Part shown: positions 1 through 13,482 of the stretch, one piece after another
Position numbering within the stretch: the stretch's first letter is position 1
Layout: each line of letters begins with the position of its first letter
From: Nageia nagi
Lineage: Eukaryota > Pinophyta
Assembly (NCBI GenBank): GCA_050084985.1
Contig: JBITNC010000001.1
Location: forward strand, 199,020,001 to 199,084,000
DNA length: 64,000 nt
Reading direction: 5' to 3'
Notes under the pieces: model-generated
The model's input: only the letters and a program-made list of their open reading frames with translations
Databases searched by the model: none
Told to the model about the DNA's origin: nothing
Position numbers and translations under genes: made by a program

Positions 1-1612
1 TTTAAAATTTTAAAATGTATTATTTATTATATGTTTATTAATAGGCTATTCACTTTGTTTATTTAGATATTATCATGAGCAATGAAGGGGGTGAGAGGAG
101 GAGGTTCAATGAGGAAGAAGAGAGGATCCATAAAAAAGGAAAAAAATATCAACAAAACTTGAAATTGATAAAAAAAATATTCATAAGTATTAGTATGTAC
201 TATTTTATTATCAATATATTTTCTTTAATGCTACTTATTTTGTAAGATAAATAATAATTTTTTATTTAATTTTTTTTACAAATGGCAACACTTAAGCAAG
301 TGTTGAAACAAGCTATTCAAAAATTAACAAAAAAAGAAATGGATAGGATGTAAGGTATTAGGACCTCTTATGTAGTTAATCATAGGTGATGTACCAGCTC
401 ACCGCTGCCTCCAACCACTCTACATGATAATATTTTTCCATGACTTTTTAAAAATATTTTAAATATTATTATTTTTTAATTTCTTATTCATTTTGCTTAA
501 CGGTTAATTAAAATTTTGGTAAAGGTGACATGAGTATTGAAACTATAGAGTTAGTGAATCAAGACCACCATACATTCCTTATATCGATTGGTTTAGTTGG
601 AGTTGAGATAAGACTAAAACCTAATGGTGAAGTAATTGAGGATGTATTGGGTACATAAAATCAATACATTTATATTTGAAAATCAATACATTTAAATATA
701 TATTTGCAATATAATAATTTACTAATATTTTCAAATATTTTACAAGAAAAAAAAATTTGAACATCTAAGAAAGTATGCACTTAATTTTTTGTGAAGACCT
801 TTGATCTTGATTGGAAATCACAAGATGAGAATCAAGAAATCACAAGATGAGAACAGTAAATTTTTTATATTATTATTAATAATATTTTAAAAAAAATATT
901 ATGCATGTATAAAATTTTATTTTCTAAAAAATTAAAAATTAATTTTTATAATTATGTATTTTATAAGTAAAAGAATATTTATAAGCACCTTCAGAAAAGA
1001 TTTTGGAGATGATCTTAGTGCAAAATTTGCACTACACATGGCAAGGAGGACCTTGAATTAGAAGAGAGACCAATATAGGCACATCATAAAGTCTCTTAAC
1101 CCAGTTGAGTGTACCCATTACCATAGAAAGGCTAACTATGATCCAAAAGTGTAGAAATAATTACTGGTGAAAGTGAATGTAACTGAGGAGCATCATGTAG
1201 CCACACAAGAATCCTCACAGTAGCAAAAAGCTTTGTAGGTATGTGGATTTTTCATATCATTATTTATGGGTATGCATCATACAAGTCCTACAGGAAAGCA
1301 AGGGTTGGATGTCATGTTCATGAGTATACTAATTTAATGAATTCTTTAATATTTACACTTCACATAATTAAATATCTATTAATTTTTTTATTTTTTTATA
1401 GTTATCCAGATATGACCACCTTCCAACAAAGGAGGAAAGTAAATATGGACTTAAAGAAGGTTTTGCAAAGTTTGTTGAAAAGGTTGATGCTAAAATGGTA
1501 AGCAAGTAGGAAAACCTTACATGCTTTAAATTAATTAATTATATCTAATTTTTAAATGTTAATATAAGTTTTAAATATTTAACTTAATGTTAAAAATGTT
1601 AACTTAGGTATT
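1..1612. other. Unassigned AT-rich DNA
   Basis: AT-rich sequence with scattered short open stretches (for example near 1000-1240 and 1380-1500) that look like remnants of a coding or transposon sequence broken by stops. I recognise no domain. No terminal repeats, RNA gene or promoter could be supported. Confidence 0.5.
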
Positions 1613-2110
1613 AAGGGTTTATAGTTTTATAAGGGTTCAAGATTTAAGGTTTATGTGTTTGTGGGGTTAGGGTTCAAGGGCTTAATGGTTTTAGGGTATA
1701 AGGTTTTTCAAGATTTAAGGGTTAGGATTTATGGTTTTTAGGGTTTAAAGGCTTAGGGTTTTGGCTAAGGTTTTTAGGGTTCAAGGCTTATGAGTTTAAG
1801 TTTTAAGGGTTTATGATTTACAAATTTAAGGTTCATGGTTTTAAGGTATAAGGTTTACAGTTTGAGGGTTTAAGGGTTTATAGTTTAGGGTTATAATGAT
1901 TTTAGGATTTATAGTTTAAGGGCTTAAGGGTTTTAAGGTTTTAGGAATTTAAAAGTTTAGGGTTTAAGTTTTTACAATTTTAGGGATTAGGGTTTATATT
2001 TTAAGGGTTTAAGGATTTTAAGGTTTAAGGTTTACATTTTAAGGGCTTATGAGTTTTAGGGTTTAGGATTTTGGGGTTTAAGGGTTTAGGATCTTACAAT
2101 TTTTAAGGTT
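1613..2110 (+). repeat. Degenerate interstitial telomere-like repeat (TTTAGGG type)
   Basis: Dense, imperfect copies of TTTAGGG, TTAAGGG and GGGTTTAAGG variants run for about 500 bases. TTTAGGG is the usual plant telomere unit. The copies are heavily mutated, so this is an old internal array rather than a functional telomere. It is separated from the next array by about 280 bases of ordinary AT-rich sequence. Confidence 0.75.
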
Positions 2111-2385
2111 TAAGGTTTAGTGTTAAACTTAAACTAATATAAATATGAATTAGTTACTTAAAAATATGAATTAGGTTAGTAAATATTTGACATAGGTTAG
2201 GCTTAAGTTTGTAAAAAATTAACTAATGTTACTTGGGTTAGACTTAAGTTAATAAAAATTTGAATTATTTTGTTAAAAATATCACTTAGTTTAGTAAAAA
2301 AGAATTGAAAATATAATGAAAATAAATCATATAATAATGTGTCCATAAACCTTTGACCAATGACATTAACTACCATGCCAAGAAG

Positions 2386-3440
2386 TTTTACAATTTAAGA
2401 TTTTACAATTTTAGGGCATTTAGGGTTTTAACATTCAAAGTTTAGGGTTAAAGGATTTTAGGGTTTATGGTATAAGGTTTTAAGGGTTTAGGGGTTAGGG
2501 TATATGGTATAGGGTTTTTAGGGTTAGTAATGGTTAGTGTTAGGGTTAGTGGTTAGGATTAGGGTTAGGGTTAGTAGTTAGGGTTAGTGGTTAAGGTTAG
2601 GGTTAGTAGTGGTTAAGGTTAGAGTTAGTATTTAGGGTTAGTGGTTAGGGTTAAGGTTATTGTTAGTAGTGGTTAGGGTTAGGGTTATACATTGTTACTA
2701 GTTAGGGTTACAATTAATAGTGGTTAGGGTTACGGTTAACATTAGTAGTTGTTAGGGTTAGGGTTATACATGGTTAGTGGTTAGTAATTAGGGTTATTGG
2801 TTAGGGTTAAGGTTAGTAGTGGTTAGGGTTAAGGTTAATAATTAGGGTTAGTGTTAGTAGTGGTGAGGGTTGGGGTTATCATTAGACATGGTTAGTGGTT
2901 AATGATTAAGGTTAAGGTTAGTGTTAGTAGTGGTTAGGGTTAGGGTTAGGGTTAAGGTTAGGGTTTTACATGGTTAGTGGTTAGTAGTTGGGGTTAGTGG
3001 TTAGGGTTAGGGTTAATAGTGGTTAAGGTTAAGGTTAATAATTAGAGTTAGTGATTAGGGTTAGGGTTAATGTTAGTAGTGGTTAGGGTTAGGGTTAAAG
3101 TTATATTTAAACATGGTTAATGGTTAGGGTTAGGGTTAGTAGTGGTTAAGGTTAGGGTTAGGGTTAAGGTTAGGGTTAGGTTTAGTGTTAGTAGTGGTTA
3201 TGGTTAGTACTAGTTAGGGTTAGGGTTAGATGTGTTTAGTGGTTAGTAGTTAGGATTAAGGTTAGTGGTTAGGGTTAGGGTTAGGGTTAGTAGTTAGGGT
3301 TAATGGTTAGGGTTAGTGTTAGTAATGGTTAGGGTTAAGGTTAGACATGGTTAGTGGTTAATGGTAAAGGTTAGGGTTAGGATTAATATTTAGGGGTAGT
3401 GGTTAAGGTTAGGGTTAATGTTAGTATTGGTTAAGGTATG
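2386..3440 (+). repeat. Degenerate interstitial telomere-like repeat (TTAGGG type with TTAGTGG/TTAGTAG variants)
   Basis: About 1 kb made of TTAGGG units mixed with TTAGTGG, TTAGTAG and TTAAGG variants, often as short mini-blocks such as GGTTAGTGGTTAGGG. The base unit here is six bases, unlike the seven-base plant unit in the array upstream. The blocks recur irregularly, which suggests local amplification of already mutated units. Confidence 0.8.
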
Positions 3441-3689
3441 AGTATATGTGCAAATGGAGTGGGAGTAGAGAGGATCTAGATACATAATGCCTTGTATCTT
3501 AATGCATTTATATCATTCATAAGTATATAGTTATGTATGTATCTTATCTACAATAGTTCACTTTAGAATTAGGAGTACATGAGTTTAATTCCAAATGGGT
3601 ATGATCACTTTGTTCTAAATGCGATATGAAAGAATCATCCATATTGTTGGAGGAATGAATTCCATCTACTTTATTTAAATTCAATCTAA

Positions 3690-3880
3690 CCATTACCATT
3701 AATACTAACCTTAACCCTAACCCCTAAATTATAACCATAACCCTAAATATTTCTAACCCTAACCCTTAATTGCTTACTTAACCCTAACCATAACCCTTAA
3801 CCCCTTACCCTAATTACTTACCTTAAACCTAATCGTAATCCCCAACCACTAAAATAACCCCTTAACCCTAACCCCTAAAT
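3690..3880 (-). repeat. Opposite-strand telomere-like repeat (CCCTAA type)
   Basis: A short run rich in AACCCTAACCC and related variants on the plus strand, so the telomeric G-rich strand is here on the minus strand. It faces the larger array that ends near 3440 across about 250 bases of unrelated sequence, giving a head-to-head arrangement. Confidence 0.7.
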
Positions 3881-3889
3881 TTGACTTAT

Positions 3890-4940
3890 GTTAGACGTAA
3901 GTTGCTTAAACTTTAACTCAGGTTAGACTTATTAGGTTACTAAAAATTTCACTTAGATTATATTTATTAGGTTATGAAAAATTTGACATAGGTTAGTAAA
4001 AAATAAACTTAAATAATTTGATAATATTTTTTCTTTTAATATACACTAATAACATTAAATATTTGATACGTGATAGTTTTTGTGCTACTAATTAATTAGT
4101 TAATTATGATTTGATATTCATGATATGATTTTTAATTGTGAATTATTTACTAACATTTATTTAATTATAATTTTTAAATGTGAAGGTGATCAATATAGAG
4201 TAGGAGATAGTGAGGGTTTCTAGATTATATGATAGTACCAATGATAGTGATCATTATACATATTCATTACAGATGTTTTCATACATTTATATACATTTTC
4301 ATACATTTACAATGTTTATATATTATGTTTTAATATTTTTACAAATTATGTTGAGTTTTAAATTTTGGCTTCAATTAAATTTAATAATAATTAAATTTCA
4401 ATTCAAATATATTTATTTAATTCAATTAAATATAATAAATAAATTAAAATTTACTATAATTAATTAATTCATTTAAAAATTCATTCAATTCAATATAAAA
4501 ATTTCAAAATGGTATTAAAAGAAATTATAAAAAAAATTATTTTTTTAAATGCAATTTTTTTTCAATTAACCTCCCTGACATTAATACTAATGTCAATAAC
4601 AACATTATACTTAATAGAACATACAAATTAATTTTTTTAATTATATTTCCTTATGCTATATATGACAAAAATAGTGATGAAAAATCCAATTTCCTAAAGA
4701 AATACTTGATGATATGTATGATGATATGTGTGATGGAAATTATGATAGAATTTTATTAATTTTATGATGAAATAATTAACAATAAGTGTGAAGTGCATTA
4801 ACAAAATGCCTAACAAAAATTTTGTTGGTGTTTCTAATGAACACATTAATGTTAGACATATCATCAGGGGTTAAAAAAATAAAAAAATATATAAAGGGAT
4901 CTGATGTTATTTCTGACGATTGACCCCTATTCTCTTGTAG
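3890..4940. other. AT-rich DNA without recognisable genes
   Basis: Very AT-rich sequence with simple TTTAATT-type runs. A short open stretch near 4210-4467 is made of low-complexity hydrophobic codons and looks like chance. I see nothing functional. Confidence 0.5.
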
Positions 4941-4942
4941 TG

Positions 4943-6319
4943 AATGAAGATAATCAAGTTATTAGAAACAAAGCTATACTAGTTTTTAAAGGCTATGCTT
5001 AGATTGAAGGAATTGATTTTGATGAAAATTTTGCACCTATAGCCAAATTAAAAGTAATTAGAATGTTCCTTGCTTTAGAAATATACAAAAATTTTAGAGT
5101 CTATCAAATGGATATTAAATCAACATTCTTGAATGGTAATATTTAAGAGCAAGTGTATGTTGAGCAACTATATGGCTTTCAACTTGGAGAAGATCCAAAT
5201 CTAGTTTGTAGGCTCAAAAAATCATTATATGGTCTAAAGCAAGCACCTTCGGCATTGTACTCAAGGTTAGACAATTATCTGCTACAAAATAAATTTAAGA
5301 AATGTATGGTTTATAGAAATTTTTATGTAAAAAATAAAAATAGTTATCAAATTATAGTGGTTGTATACGTGGATGATATTAGCTTTAGTTGTTATTAAGA
5401 TGATTTAACTAAGGAGTTTATTGTTAAAATGCAAAGTGAGTTTGAAATATCTATGATAGATGAGCTATATTATTTCCTTAGTCTACAAATTTGTCAATTA
5501 GATGAAGAAAAATTTATTTCTCCTATCAAATATGTTATGAAGATATAGACAAAGTTCAATATGATAGATTATAAACCTATTGGTAATCCCATAAAAAATA
5601 TATGGAAGCTTAGTAAGGATGATAAGTCACCTTCAGTTGATCAATCTTTGTATAGGTCTATGATTGGAAATCTATTGTACTTAACAACTTCAAGACCTGA
5701 TATTCTTTAAGTAATGTGTATGGTTTTTAGTTTTCAAAGAGATCCCAAAGAAACATATATACAAGCAGTCAAGAGGATTTTTAGATATATTAAAAGCATA
5801 ATGGATTGTGGTTTATGGTATCCTAAAGGAAAAGACTTTACCTTAATTACTTAGTCTGATGTTGACTAAGCTGGATGTATTGATGACATAAAAAGTACAA
5901 GTGGATGTGATTTCTACTTTGGTAATAAACTCATATCATGGCATAGTAAAAAGCAAGATTCAATATCATTATCTACAACAAAAATAGAGTATATTACTAC
6001 AATACCATATTATACATAGATATGTTGAATGAACCAAACTTTAAAATACTTTAGCATTCATTTTAGTGAGCCAATTTCAATTATATGTGATAAAACAAGT
6101 GCTATCAATTTTTCAAAATATATGGTGATGCACTCAAGAAATAAGCATACAACTATCTAGTATCACTTTCTTAAGGAGAAGGTTGTTGATAATGAGGTGA
6201 AGTTGGACTTTGTGCCCATAGAAAAATAAGTAGCTAACATGTTTACCAAAGCATTACAAAAGGAAGTGCTTGAATATCTTAGACATAAATTGGGAGTGGT
6301 CAATCTTCCCAAACACTAG
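4943..6319 (+). pseudogene. Ty1/copia reverse transcriptase-RNase H, decayed
   Basis: One reading frame carries copia polymerase landmarks in order: DENFAPIAKL near 5020, MDIKSTFLNG near 5110, SLYGLKQAP near 5224, the YVDD catalytic box near 5369, SRPDIL near 5690 and the RNase H end with MFTKAL near 6240. The product would copy element RNA into DNA in a cytoplasmic particle. The frame stays open except for many in-frame TAG, TAA and TGA codons that mostly sit where Gln or Trp is expected, so substitution rather than indels destroyed it. Gag, protease and integrase are not visible upstream. The end of the frame is followed by a polypurine tract and an LTR start. The RNase H tail resembles the SIRE/Maximus group, but that lineage call is tentative. 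Confidence 0.9.
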
Positions 6320-6525
6320 TCAACTATTGGTGCACATTCTCAAGGGGAGCTTCTTATTCTTGTTATATTCCTTGCCCCTAGTTGTTATATATTATTTTAC
6401 TCATCTATGCCTGAGAATACTATGTACAAACTTAGGGAGATTTTGTAGCCCTTTATTATTGTTTTCAAAGGAGAAAAGAATGATAAGTCATTATCATCCA
6501 TACCATACATATTGCCAACAATTCC

Positions 6526-6538
6526 AAAAGGGGGAGAT
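6526..6538 (+). other. Copia polypurine tract
   Basis: AAAAGGGGGAGAT sits directly before a TGTTAATTC LTR start. It would prime plus-strand DNA synthesis. GGGGGAGA-type tracts are typical of SIRE-like copia elements. Confidence 0.7.
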
Positions 6539-8630
6539 TGTTAATTCATAGAGATTATCATTATTGTCAACATAGTGAGAAGTCTATCAGGTGGAGATTT
6601 TTCAACATAGTGAGAAGTATTTTAAGTGGATATTGAGGTCTTTTGGGTGATTAAACACATATCGGGTATAAACATGAAGTTGTCAGGTATTTACCAATGC
6701 TATTGGGTGTTTACCAATGTTTCCAACTATTTATCATAGTTGTCAGTATATTGAATGTGTATATATGCTACAAATAGTATTTTTTTTGGTGATGATATCA
6801 ACAAAGTAATGGTGTTATGAAATAAACTAACTTCAATTGCCAAGAAAGCATAGAGCAATTATGGGGGAACTTGAGTATCGGTAAAGTAGAAATAACAAAG
6901 AATTGTTGGTTGATGATGTCACCATTGAGAAGGCCATTATAAATGACTAAAGTCTAGCACATTAGATGGATAATTTTGTTGCAAGCTCATTAAAGGATCA
7001 ATAAAGGACTACAAAGGCTCATATCATTATTGAATGACATAAGTGATGCAAAGATGACCCAAAATGCACTAAGTCTGATGGAGCAAATGAAAAGGTGCAA
7101 AACTAATAGATTTGAGAACCAATGAAAGAAGATAAAGGTACATACCTTCAGTGGATGACATTAGTGAATGGATGGTGTTCAATAAAACAAAGTTTTTGAC
7201 ACATTAAGTAAAGAAATTAGCTAAAGATGATAAAGTTAAGTATCAAACCAAGGGGATAAAGTGAAGAGATTTCAGTAAGTGAAATCATCAAGTAAAAGGT
7301 TTCTAGAAATACATTAGATCTAATACCCTAGGAAATGAAGCTTGAAGACATCAAAGGTTGAGCATTGAAAAGAGAGATAAGGTAAAGGAGCTACTATTAG
7401 ATGATGTCATCAAGCTAAAGATAGGAAAAAATACAATAAATTGGTTAGTAAATATGGATAAGACTTTTGAAGACCAAGTCAAGGACTAAAAATGGGGATA
7501 AGATATTCGGATGTACTAGTAAGAGAGTTCATATATTGATAAGAGAGTTCAAGTACCGAATTAAAGCTTGAACACCAGATTTGGTGTCAACAAGTATGTT
7601 AGGGTCCCAACTATAACATAAATATAATGATAGTTACCAATATGCTAGAAATAATATATAGGAGAGTAAGGGAGATTCGAATCTCATGAAGAAAGTATTA
7701 TGAATATGAGTAGTGCATAAAATATTCATGATAATTATAATTGATCATTATTGACATTTAAACACTATTGTAGGAGTCAATACTATGTTTAAGAGCCATC
7801 ATATAACTAAAAAATAGCTACTATCATTGTAAAATGAAGCTAACATTTAGGGTTGATGGTTATATGTCTTTGTAACTATTGAAGATGAGTATAAAATGTT
7901 TATTGATCTCAGTAACAGTCACTAGTGTGGTGTAATATGTGTCAGAATGTCAAGGAATGGTTTGAGATGAATCTTTTTACTATAATAAGCATGAGTTAAG
8001 GCAAACTAAGCAAGGATAAGTTGTAGAGCATAAACTAAACCATGTTGATGAATACAGTAAATTGATAAGTGTATGAAGGAGATGTTGATAGAGAATAAAT
8101 AATGATAGATTGGTAAAGTAGGAAAAGCAAGGGCTTTGAAAACTTATAGCTAGATCAAAACAAAGATAGCTAGAATAATGAATACTAGAGAGCTAGACCA
8201 CTAAGGGTCTTCTTATAATGGTTTGATAATTTATTATCAAAATTTGTTATACTATTATTTTATCAAGTGGGTTCTTGGTAAGAGGGATTGGTGTTCCTTT
8301 CAGTTGGTGATGGTAAAGCAAGGATTGGTGCTTCTTTTAGTTATAGTTGATAAACTTAAGGTTTGTGTTCTATCTGGTTGGTGCTAAAAAACTTGTTATA
8401 AAGTGGATGCTTTGCAAATGGCTATATTTGTACCATGATCCAAGCAATCTTATTCAAGGATGTAGCCACATTGGCCTTGTTATATATTTTGTTGTGTGAT
8501 GTCTTCTTATGGTGCTTACTTTATTTGGTTTTATGTCTACACTATTTTAAGTGGTAAGGTTAAAGAATGAAGGTTTAATTTGATACATAGATTCACTCCC
8601 CCCTCTCAATGTTACTTTAAGTACAATAAT
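6539..8630 (+). repeat. Probable copia 3' LTR (about 2 kb)
   Basis: Begins with TGTTAATTCATAG immediately after the polypurine tract. The region is non-coding. A block near 8586 with a C-rich run followed by CTCTCAATGTTA resembles the distal end of SIRE-type LTRs, so I place the right edge near 8630, but the exact end and target duplication are not resolved. There is no second copy of this LTR in the window to confirm it. Confidence 0.5.
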
Positions 8631-8639
8631 ATCTATGAT

Positions 8640-10070
8640 GGGGGAGGAAATAAGTAATTAGTAACATTAATTGAAACCCCTACTTTTTTATGGAATTTTA
8701 TTAAGTTGTATCCTCTCAACCATTTGCATTTTGTAATTTTAGTAATTAATTTTAATCAATTATATTTGATATTGATGCATAAGATTTTTAATTTCTTATT
8801 ATTTACTAACATTCATTTAATTACAATTTATAGGTCATGAGTTTAGTACAGTATATATGTGATGATATGAACTTGTATGATGCAAATTAGGATCCATGTG
8901 ATGATCAAAATCTGCCTATTGAGCATAACGGATCACATGATGAGGATATACATGATGATGGTGGTGGTGATTATGATGATGATTAGTGATGATGATGGTG
9001 ATGATTATATAATTTTTTAAATATTAAACTATTTTTGAATGTTAAAGTGATGATAATGATGTTAATGACTAATGATGACGATGATGATGATGATGTTTTT
9101 AATAGTACAAAATTTTGAATGTTAAATTAATGTTGATGATGGTGATGATTGTACATGTTAAAGTATTTTTAAATAAAAAATACAAATTTATCTTATTCTT
9201 AATAAAATAATATCAACAAAATCTAATTTAAAAAATGGCCAAAATTTCATGTAATATGAAATTGAAAAATATAATATAATTTGTTTACAAAATTTAACTT
9301 TTTGATGCTAGTAATGTCATTATCATTGGTACCACATCATAAGAATAAACATTTTAAAAATGGATCATTTGATGCTACAGTTGACACAATCCTAGATGCC
9401 ATGAGTGTCACCTTTTATGACACTCATGATGATGCTATAGCCATGTTATAAAGGAAAATAAATTTCTATTTTTTTAATCTCCTATGGATGCACCTTCATG
9501 TTAATATTGATGCCTCATGATGCTTTTATTGACCCAACTTGGTTTTAATATTGATACCCATTAGAGCTAATGTTGAAACCTCTTGGATCTATAAGTGATG
9601 CACTTCTTAATTCTCATACTAATGCTTTATGATTCCCATATTGATGTTTCATTATTCCCATATTAATGCTTGTTGATGCTAACATTGATTCCTGATGATG
9701 CCAATGTGCTTGCTTGAGTAACATGTTGTTTATAGACTCTTGTTGCATCAAGAAATGCTTCAAATATTTTAAAAAAAAAATACATTACATCTTAATGCCT
9801 ACATTGATGTTATACATAGTGTATTTAGTAATGATGTCTATTTATATCAATAGCACAACTCTTAATTTCTATGGATGCCATTTTATTAATCATATTCTAA
9901 ATACTTTTACAAAATATCTTCCAACTTTATTTTTACATATTCTAAAATATTTTTCTATATAAAAACTATTTACAATTTGAATAAAAGGAAATATTTAATT
10001 GTATCTTGGTTTGGTATAAGTGATTTATCATATTGGAGTTGAGATATAGGGGCCCCCAATCATTTTGTTT
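8640..10070. other. Low-complexity DNA with GATGATG and short quasi-repeats
   Basis: 8930-9160 is rich in GATGATGATG runs. 9360-9720 holds loose repeats of about 25-30 bases built on TTGATGCC/ATTGATGCC. These resemble the short motif swarms of the retroelements further on, but no LTR or gene can be assigned. Confidence 0.5.
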
Positions 10071-10075
10071 GCTAC
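10071..10075. other. Left target-site duplication of element B
   Basis: GCTAC directly precedes the left LTR of element B. The right LTR is followed by GCTGC at 27420-27424, one transition away, as expected for an aged 5-bp duplication. Confidence 0.6.
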
Positions 10076-10765
10076 TGTAGACCCCAAATCATGCAATTAA
10101 TTATTTTTGGGGGTTAGTTAATTCACTATTGGTCTACTTTCTTATAGACACATGTATGTGAAATATGTAAATAATAAATAATAGAAAAAGACTTGTGTTT
10201 AATTAGATCTCATATTCATTCCACTAAGAGAACCATACACGAAAGGCAAGCATACATTAACCCAATTGCACATCATTGGCATCCTATATTAGGTACACCA
10301 TAGATGGCTTAAGATAAGAAATATAATTGATGCAATAAAGAATGTTGCAATTAATGAATGAAGGAGTAATCATATAACAAATAAAAGATAAGAAATGATG
10401 TTCACTTGTTATAGATATGATATTCGTAAAGGTTTTTCTTCGGTCTTGTTCTTTGTTCTCTCCTTGTCTGTCTTCAGCCTTATCATGGCTTTTGCAATAT
10501 CTTACAGCCTTGATGATGATCTTCTATCTAATTTTCAATTAATAGAGTCTTCTCCTATGAGGATTTTCAATCCCTTTTTGGTTCCTTTTGATGCCTTTAT
10601 ATAGCAACACTTCTATTATAAGATTTGACCCCTAATTCATGATATGGTGGTCTATTACATGAATTACATAGCTCTTGGGTATTTTTAACTCTTTTTACAT
10701 AATATATCATTGAAGCTCTAAAATGAATTATTTAAATAATAATAATTCATTTTTAGGTGTCTACA
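10076..10765 (-). repeat. 3' LTR of element B
   Basis: Starts TGTAGACCCC and ends GGTGTCTACA on the plus strand. It matches 26729-27419 over its full length with many substitutions. Read on the minus strand it begins TGTAGACACCTAAAAATG, which shares the LTR start of elements A, C, D and E. Confidence 0.85.
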
Positions 10766-10780
10766 TTTTCCCCTCTTTGG
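10766..10780 (-). other. Polypurine tract of element B
   Basis: Read on the minus strand, CCAAAGAGGGGAAAA abuts the TGTAGACACC start of the 3' LTR. Its position and composition define the minus orientation of element B. Confidence 0.75.
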
Positions 10781-11299
10781 AGGTGTGATTGAAGCAATGA
10801 AATTGCATGTCCAAAGAAGAAGTGTAGAGGAAAATTTTTTGAGAACTTCAAACTCTCTATTGTATTGCCTCTTATTGTTGTTGTTGATGATGATGAGGGT
10901 CTCTTACTACTCCCTTTTGACTTGGATGCCCCAAGCAAGGTCCTTGAATGGTGAAACTAAGGTAAAATTTGATTAAGAATCTCTTTCTAATAATGATATT
11001 GTGTGACTAATGGAAATGACTATGCTATTTGGTAGTTGTATGGTCCCATATCCAATTTTGTAGATGGAAGATGTGTTTTTACCCCTTGTATTACTTCAAC
11101 CATGAATTTGGTCATTCCATAATTTTTGATACTTAGTAATCATTTGCACTTACATCCATGCTTTGAAATAGAGAGGATCTACTTTGATTGAAATGAAATG
11201 GTGATGATATGGATGCCATTGATGACATAGGGAACAGTATGCACACCATTGATAGCATGGAAATATGTACATATTCTTATACTCTTTAAGATGTAGAAA

Positions 11300-12070
11300 G
11301 TTGCAATGAAATGTCAATCATAAAAATATGGTGGATACATAGTGATTTGTATCATCCATTGATGATGAATCAATATCAGCAATCTACTTATGAATGCATT
11401 GCTATTTTATCTTTTGAGTGAGTGAACTCTCACTAGCCATGTCATTGGCCATTAGTAATTATACATTTTATGTCTATGATCCGAAGATATTATACTTTAG
11501 TTTGGTCCAAAGCAAAAAAATTCATGTGAATACATAGCAAGTTGCATCATCCATTAGAGATGATCCAATATCAACATCTTGCTCACAGTTGCATTTCTTG
11601 TTTACTTTTAAGTGAATGAAGTCTCACTAGCCATGTCATTGACCATTAACGATCATAGGTTTTATGTTTATAATATGAAGATATTATGCTTTGGATTGGT
11701 TCAAACAAAAAATCATGTGAATACACAACAAGTTGCATCATTCATTAGCAATGATCTAATGTCAACATCTTTCTCACGGATGCATCATCGGTTTACTTTT
11801 AAGTGAGTGAACTCTCACTAGCCGTGTCATTGGCCATTGACGATCATAATGTCTATGATCTAAAGATATTATGCTTTGAATTGTTTCAAAACAAAAACCA
11901 TGTGGATACATAGCAAGTTGAATCATCCATTAGAGATGATCCAATGTTAACATCTTGCTCATGGATGCATCGTCAGTTTACTTTTGAGTGTACTCTTACT
12001 AGCCATATTATTGGCCATCGATGATCATACATTTTATATCTATGATCTAAAAGTATTATGATTTTGGGTA
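11300..12070. repeat. Tandem repeat of about 190 bp, four diverged copies (element B 3' region)
   Basis: Landmark GAGTGAACTCTCACTAGCC recurs near 11418, 11617, 11803 and 11985, followed each time by GTCATTGGCCATTA, a TATGATC-AAGATATTATG block, and a TTGCATCATCCATTAGAGATGATCC block. Spacing is about 180-200 bases. It lies between the antisense PMD gene and the 3' LTR, the same relative place as the tandem repeats of elements A, C and E. Confidence 0.75.
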
Positions 12071-13482
12071 AGGATGAAATAAATATAATATGGACATGAT
12101 TTTTTTTTAGTGACTTATACTAGTGATGCCCTTAGTTTCAATCGTTTAGTAATCTTGGAATATAACTTGCACAATTTTTTAAAGAATACCCACACCATTT
12201 ATAGCATGAATTGTGCCAAATTTGCTAATCCTATCTTCAAAAAAAATGATCATTATCCTAAAAATATTTCATTTTTACAAAGAGATTAGAAAATCACATC
12301 AAAATATAATGAAATATTGATGTGCCCCAATTTTATAGATTTGTAGCATTCTTAGGTCGTTGATAGCATGGACTAGCCCATTCTTTGTGAGGTATTTTGG
12401 ATGTCCTATATAAATCATGCATTTATATCCTTGCAATGTTTGGTTACAACAAAATATGTTTGAAGATTAACAAAATAATTTTTTTTTTGGAACATGCCCC
12501 AAGTAGCAATATTGGAGCGTGTTTAGAATTCTTCATTCTAATATTCATAATATCCTTGTAACAACTGCATAGAATTGTTAAATAGACATAATGTAAGGAA
12601 TTATTTGCAATTTTATATGATTTTCCTTTTTCCACATCATTTGTAGCGTGCTAAAGAATGAACCAACTATCGAAATTAATAGTGCCTTCAATTCATGAGA
12701 AAATATGAATTTTACCCACACTTATGTTGATTAACAAACATTATTTTGAAAGATAAAAATTTAACTTACCATAGTAATAAGGCCAAATAGTCATAACATG
12801 ATTACATGTCATAAAAATATATTCAATTGTCATTCATTATTCCAAAAAAAATCAAATAAGTATAAATGAAGGAACAACTTTTAATTTTTTACCTATTTTT
12901 TCCATTTTCACACCACCATCAGCTTATATTTAATACAAATATTATAAAAACATGCATTAGGCATTTGAATTATTTTTATGCATTATTTGGAGCCATTTCC
13001 TTTTTATTTTTGCATATATTTCATGAAAATGGATGCCACTAGCAGCATGATAATTATTGTTTTATGTGTCCAAAAAGAGATGCTAGGTACTTAAAATATT
13101 TTTAAGCATTTTGGACATACAAAATAATGATTTGCCACTACACAAAATGAAAAGGAATGATACCCTAGTTTCTAGGAAAAAGAATCAATTTATATAAGAA
13201 ATTTTTAGAAAATAAAATGGATTTTAACTTTTTATTTTTCTAAATCAGTGCTCTAATTACCTAGCCTACCTTGTGCAATGAAGTGCTTTTGGATTATCAT
13301 TTTCTTACCTTATTCTTATGTAAATTGGAATCTAGCGATCATATTATAGAGTTACTACAATCTCTTCCCTATGACCACATGGTGAGTTACTTTTAATTAT
13401 GTAGCTTTAGTTTTTACTATTTTCAATTTCTAAAATATCTTTTTTTCATGTAAGCTCACTTTTGCACCTTTTTCCTTGCAAA

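Noticed and set aside
1000-1500. CACTA/Spm-like plant transposase remnant
   Set aside because: A few peptide stretches were suggestive, but no conserved block or terminal inverted repeat could be confirmed.
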